From contig CALCYT010000021.1 of assembly GCA_937906455.1 (NCBI GenBank), positions 1-52,683 on the forward strand: a stretch of DNA of 52,683 bases, given 5' to 3'. Positions within the stretch are counted from its first letter, which is position 1. The number at the start of each line of letters is the position of its first letter. Positions 49,439 through 52,683 of the stretch are shown here, in pieces. Source of the DNA: an uncultured Bacteroidales bacterium. Its GTDB lineage: Bacteria > Bacteroidota > Bacteroidia > Bacteroidales > F082. The notes below the pieces were generated by a model. That model saw only the letters and a list, made by a program, of their open reading frames with translations. It was not told the origin of the DNA and searched no databases. The position numbers were made by a program, and so were the translations under genes.

Positions 49439-50998
49439 ATGATTTTACTACAAATTAGCACAAGCATTATTTACGTGGTGGTAGGCGTCTTAGGCATAGG
49501 CATCGGCGCGCTATTGGCAACCACCATCATGCGTAACGCCCTGACAAAGAAAAGCAAACAGCTGTTAGAAGAAGCAAAAGAAAAAGGCGAGGTAATCAAG
49601 AAAGACAAGATTTTGCAGGCAAAGGAGAAGTTCTTGCAGATGAAGTCGGACTACGAGAAAGAGACCAATGAAAAGAAACGCGAGCTGCAAAAAGTGGAGT
49701 CGCGCGTGCAACAGCAGCAACAGCAGGTAAACCAGCGTAATGAGGAGCTGAACCGCAAGGCAAACGAACTGAAAAACCAACAACAAAATCTCACCGTGCA
49801 ACAGGAAAACCTGACGAAGAGACAGGCTGAACTTGACAAGATACAGGATGAGCAGAAGAAAATGCTTGAGTCGATTTCAGGTCTGACGGTGAGTGAGGCG
49901 AAAGAACAACTCAAGGAAGCGGTGAAAGACGAGGCACGCGCCGAGGCGATGGTACTCGCGAAGGAGATAGTGGAAGAAGCCAAGATGTCGGCCAATCAAG
50001 ACGCGAAGAAAATCGTTCTTGAGACTATCCAAAGAACCGCGTCGGAACACGCCATCGAGAACACCGTGTCGGTGTTTAACATTGAGAATGACGAGATTAA
50101 AGGCCGTATCATAGGTCGTGAGGGTCGTAACATCCGGGCTCTCGAGTCATTAACAGGTGTCGAAATCATCATCGACGACAGCCCTGACGCCATCCTGCTC
50201 TCAGGCTTCGACCCGATACGCCGCGAGATAGCACGCCTGTCGTTGCAGAAACTCGTCACCGACGGACGTATCCATCCGGCACGTATCGAAGAGGTGGTGA
50301 GAAAGGTGGAGAAACAAGTGGAACAGGAGATTATCGAGACAGGTAAACGCACCGTCATCGACCTCGGCATCCATAACATCGCCCCTGAGCTTATCAAGAT
50401 GATAGGTAGGATGAAATACCGCTCGTCGTACGGACAGAACCTGTTGCAGCACTCCATCGAGACGGCGCGTCTGTGTGCTACTATGGCCGCCGAGCTGGGT
50501 CTTAACCCTAAAGTGGCGAAACGCGCAGGTCTGTTGCACGACATCGGCAAGGTGGCTGACAACGAGGAGGAGCTTCCACACGCTATCCTCGGCATGAAGA
50601 CCGCTGAGAAATACAAGGAGAAACCGGATGTGTGCAACGCCATCGGCGCCCACCACGACGAGATAGAGATGGAGTCACTCATAGCTCCCGTCGTACAGGT
50701 GTGCGACGCCATCTCAGGCGCCCGTCCGGGTGCCCGTCGTGAGGTGGTGGAGGCATACATACAGCGCCTGAACAAACTCGAGAAGATGGCGATGTCGTAT
50801 CCGGGCGTGGTGAAGACCTACGCCATACAGGCAGGACGTGAGCTGCGTGTGATTGTAGGAGCCGACAAGGTCAGCGACCAGGAGGCCGACAGCATAGCAT
50901 ACGAGCTGTCACGTCAGATCCAGACGGAGATGACATATCCGGGACAGATTAAGATCACCGTCATCAGAGAGACGAGGGCTGTGCAGTTCGCTAAATGA
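49439..50998 (+). CDS. rny: Ribonuclease Y
   Basis: This 519-residue endoribonuclease of mRNA decay has an N-terminal membrane helix (about 5-25), a long Gln/Lys/Glu-rich coiled coil (about 35-150), a KH domain (IKGRIIGREGRNIRALESLTGVEIIIDDSP, about 220-250), and an HD domain with LLHDIGK and IGAHHDEIEME. A C-terminal domain follows. The length is the family norm. GAGGT lies 7-11 bases ahead of the ATG. Confidence 0.94.
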   Translation: MILLQISTSIIYVVVGVLGIGIGALLATTIMRNALTKKSKQLLEEAKEKGEVIKKDKILQAKEKFLQMKSDYEKETNEKKRELQKVESRVQQQQQQVNQRNEELNRKANELKNQQQNLTVQQENLTKRQAELDKIQDEQKKMLESISGLTVSEAKEQLKEAVKDEARAEAMVLAKEIVEEAKMSANQDAKKIVLETIQRTASEHAIENTVSVFNIENDEIKGRIIGREGRNIRALESLTGVEIIIDDSPDAILLSGFDPIRREIARLSLQKLVTDGRIHPARIEEVVRKVEKQVEQEIIETGKRTVIDLGIHNIAPELIKMIGRMKYRSSYGQNLLQHSIETARLCATMAAELGLNPKVAKRAGLLHDIGKVADNEEELPHAILGMKTAEKYKEKPDVCNAIGAHHDEIEMESLIAPVVQVCDAISGARPGARREVVEAYIQRLNKLEKMAMSYPGVVKTYAIQAGRELRVIVGADKVSDQEADSIAYELSRQIQTEMTYPGQIKITVIRETRAVQFAK

Positions 50999-51026
50999 TT
51001 GCGAGCTGCTGATAACTATTGCAATT

Positions 51027-52683
51027 ATGAAAAAACTCTTATTTCTGCTTTTTACCATATTGCTGTCGGTGTCGGCATTTGCCCAGCTGGAGGTGAAGCC
51101 CGGCTCTTTCAAGGAAGTGCCGGGGTTCGTGAATATCAATTCTGATGAGGACTATCAGTTTGACGACAACGACCTGCCTTTTGCTGTCATTAAGGTGAGA
51201 ACTGAAAATATCACCGACAGGCAACGTCGTGAGCTGCGTTTCGAGAGCAATCTTGCCGTCGGCATTATGCTTGAATACAAAACCGGTGAGGTGTGGGTGT
51301 ATCTTACCGCCAAATACGCCGATTACCTGAAGATTTCGCATCCCGACTTCAGCTCGACAGAATATACATTGCCTCTCGACCTGCAACCTAAAAAAGGTTA
51401 CGAGATGACATTGGTGAACAAGACAGGAATGATTCCGGAAGTTGATGTTTACAACTATCTCGTGGTGACAGCCGACCAGCCCAATGCCGCGGTGTATATC
51501 GACGATGTGTTTGAAGGTGAGCAGTATGCACAAAAGTCGTTTATGGCAGGCGAGAAACACCGCTGGCGTATCGAATGCGAGCTGTATCATACAGAAAGCG
51601 GCGAAGCGACAATTCCGGAAAAAGAAGGCCAAAATGTCACGATTGAGAAGACATTAAGACCTGCTTTCGGCTACCTCAACGTGACGAGTGCCCCCGAAAG
51701 CGGCGCAATAGTCTATATCGATGGCAAGAAAATGGGGCAGACACCACTTAAATCCGAGAAGCTGGCGAGCGGTGAACATAAGGTGCGTGTGATGAAGGAG
51801 ATGTTCTCGGCGGCCGAGGGGACATTCACCGTTACCGACGGCAACACCACACAGGCTAATATGAAAATGTCGGCTAATTTTGTGAACGTTAAAGTTACAA
51901 CCGATTCTGAATCAGATATTTACACAGACAACGAGAAGAAAGGCACAGGCAGTTGGACCGGACGCCTCAGCGACGGCAACCATACTTTTGAGGCACGCAA
52001 GGCATCGCACAAAACATCCGTGGAGAACATAAAACTGACTCTCGGCAAAGACGAGAATGTGGTGATACCCAACCCGATACCTATCTACGGAACACTTGAC
52101 GTATCGACAAACCCCATTGGCGCCAATATCATTATCGACGGCAGGAGCTTCGGCACCACGCCAAGGGTGCTGACCAATGTGTTGATAGGCACCCATGAAC
52201 TGAAACTTGAGAAAACAGGTTGCGCCACGGTGAATAGAACGATAACTCTGGACGATAAAAACAAACTCACTGTTAATGAGACGCTGCCCACAGGAAAAGA
52301 GATATCCATCTCCACCGACGGCAGTGGCGACAAGATCTTTGTTGACGGCAAATATATAGGTGTCAGCCCGCTGACAGCGACTTTGAGTTTCGGCAGTCAC
52401 GAGGTTACAGCAATTCGTGGCTATAACGGCAGCGTTGATGCCCTTAAGAGCGGCGGCACTGATGGCCTTAACGCCATTAAGGGTATTAACGGCGTTAAAG
52501 CCGCCGCCAAAACGATAACCGTGGCACAGAATGGCGGCACAACCTCGGTGAAGCTGGCGTTTGCAGTTGGTGCAGGCAACGGCATTTTCTCGGTTTCCGC
52601 CAACAAAAAAGTGATGTTTTCGCAAGGCAACCTGCAATACCAGGCTTCTACGCGCACTTGGCGATTTGCCGAGCACCAGTGGG
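51027..52683 (+). CDS. Exported PEGA-repeat protein (3' end outside the window)
   Basis: The frame is open from the ATG at 51027 to the end of the window (552 codons). A signal peptide (1-20, ...SVSAFAQ) is followed by an immunoglobulin-like region and at least four PEGA-type repeats (GYLNVTSAPESGAIVYIDGKKMGQTPLKSEKL; TLDVSTNPIGANIIIDGRSFGTTPRVL; DKIFVDGKYIGVSPLTATL). It then enters FSVSANKKVMFSQGNLQYQASTRTWRFAEHQW, the start of a segment seen at the head of formylglycine-type or surface modules in Bacteroidales. A 9-bp tandem repeat insert (52434-52511) interrupts the last PEGA-like unit. Probably periplasmic or surface, possibly peptidoglycan-related; function unknown. Confidence 0.8.
   Translation, partial: MKKLLFLLFTILLSVSAFAQLEVKPGSFKEVPGFVNINSDEDYQFDDNDLPFAVIKVRTENITDRQRRELRFESNLAVGIMLEYKTGEVWVYLTAKYADYLKISHPDFSSTEYTLPLDLQPKKGYEMTLVNKTGMIPEVDVYNYLVVTADQPNAAVYIDDVFEGEQYAQKSFMAGEKHRWRIECELYHTESGEATIPEKEGQNVTIEKTLRPAFGYLNVTSAPESGAIVYIDGKKMGQTPLKSEKLASGEHKVRVMKEMFSAAEGTFTVTDGNTTQANMKMSANFVNVKVTTDSESDIYTDNEKKGTGSWTGRLSDGNHTFEARKASHKTSVENIKLTLGKDENVVIPNPIPIYGTLDVSTNPIGANIIIDGRSFGTTPRVLTNVLIGTHELKLEKTGCATVNRTITLDDKNKLTVNETLPTGKEISISTDGSGDKIFVDGKYIGVSPLTATLSFGSHEVTAIRGYNGSVDALKSGGTDGLNAIKGINGVKAAAKTITVAQNGGTTSVKLAFAVGAGNGIFSVSANKKVMFSQGNLQYQASTRTWRFAEHQW
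52434..52511. repeat. 9-bp coding tandem repeat inserted in the PEGA protein
   Basis: Units GGCCTTAAC, GCCATTAAG, GGTATTAAC, GGCGTTAAA are flanked by GGCGGC and GCCGCC ends. They translate as GLNAIKGINGVKAAA between PEGA-like halves AIRGYNGS and KTITVAQNG. This is the same repeat type as in murF-alr. Confidence 0.8.

Overview
The window is a stretch of chromosome from a member of the phylum Bacteroidota, most likely the order Bacteroidales. Evidence for this: promoters of the TAnnTTTG (-7) type stand in front of almost every transcription unit; MurF and Alr are fused; there are many SpII lipoproteins and outer-membrane barrels; the suf operon, DUF4296, DUF5689 and DUF6359 families are present; and 6S RNA lies between zapA and rny. 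Most genes are housekeeping. I see no prophage, CRISPR array, transposase or large island.

Layout. 1-5.8 kb: tail of a surface protein, a strong terminator, a LOG-family hydrolase, a P-loop kinase/dCMP-deaminase fusion, pdxA, and murF-alr. 5.9-15.6 kb: a secreted endonuclease/phosphatase-fold protein divergent from a long plus-strand unit (TonB-dependent receptor, two DUF5689 lipoproteins, a DPM1-like glycosyltransferase, pyrC, a MORN lipoprotein, tadA). 15.6-22.8 kb: leucyl aminopeptidase with the Kdo transferase, an OM protein, a lipoprotein with an M16 peptidase, and lptB with kdsD. Three of these genes (kdtA, kdsD, lptB) serve LPS synthesis and export. 22.9-33.2 kb: genome maintenance and RNA modification (recQ, uvrC, mfd, dus), plus thiL and a CAU tRNA. 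33.2-36.4 kb: a YoeB-type toxin-antitoxin pair, tatA-tatC, a MATE transporter and tRNA-Ala. 36.5-44.4 kb: a choline-kinase-like protein and the Fe-S assembly genes (sufB-C-D, then sufS, sufE and a SufT-like gene), split by a small HTH regulator with a structured leader and an OM protein. 44.5-52.7 kb: a degenerate PHP-like membrane protein with a GT39/ArnT-like transferase, a DUF2851 protein, a coiled-coil gene with zapA, 6S RNA, rny, and a PEGA-repeat protein that runs off the window.

The most unusual content is in the repeats. (1) A palindromic, MITE-like element with ends beginning GTCATTTCGA occurs at nine loci. Three copies lie in frame inside genes for core or conserved enzymes (murF-alr, sufS, the GT39 transferase). 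(2) A 9-bp GGCGTTAAG-type tandem repeat is inserted in frame in two unrelated proteins. (3) Six intergenic or gene-end tracts are tandem repeats of different sequence but the same 7-bp period. Together they suggest a genome shaped by small non-autonomous elements that are tolerated inside proteins. Other points of note are a 112-nt structured leader before the HTH gene, three apparently leaderless genes, and a face-to-face overlapping promoter pair at kdsD/recQ.

All functional calls come from motif reading and recall of families. No database search was run.
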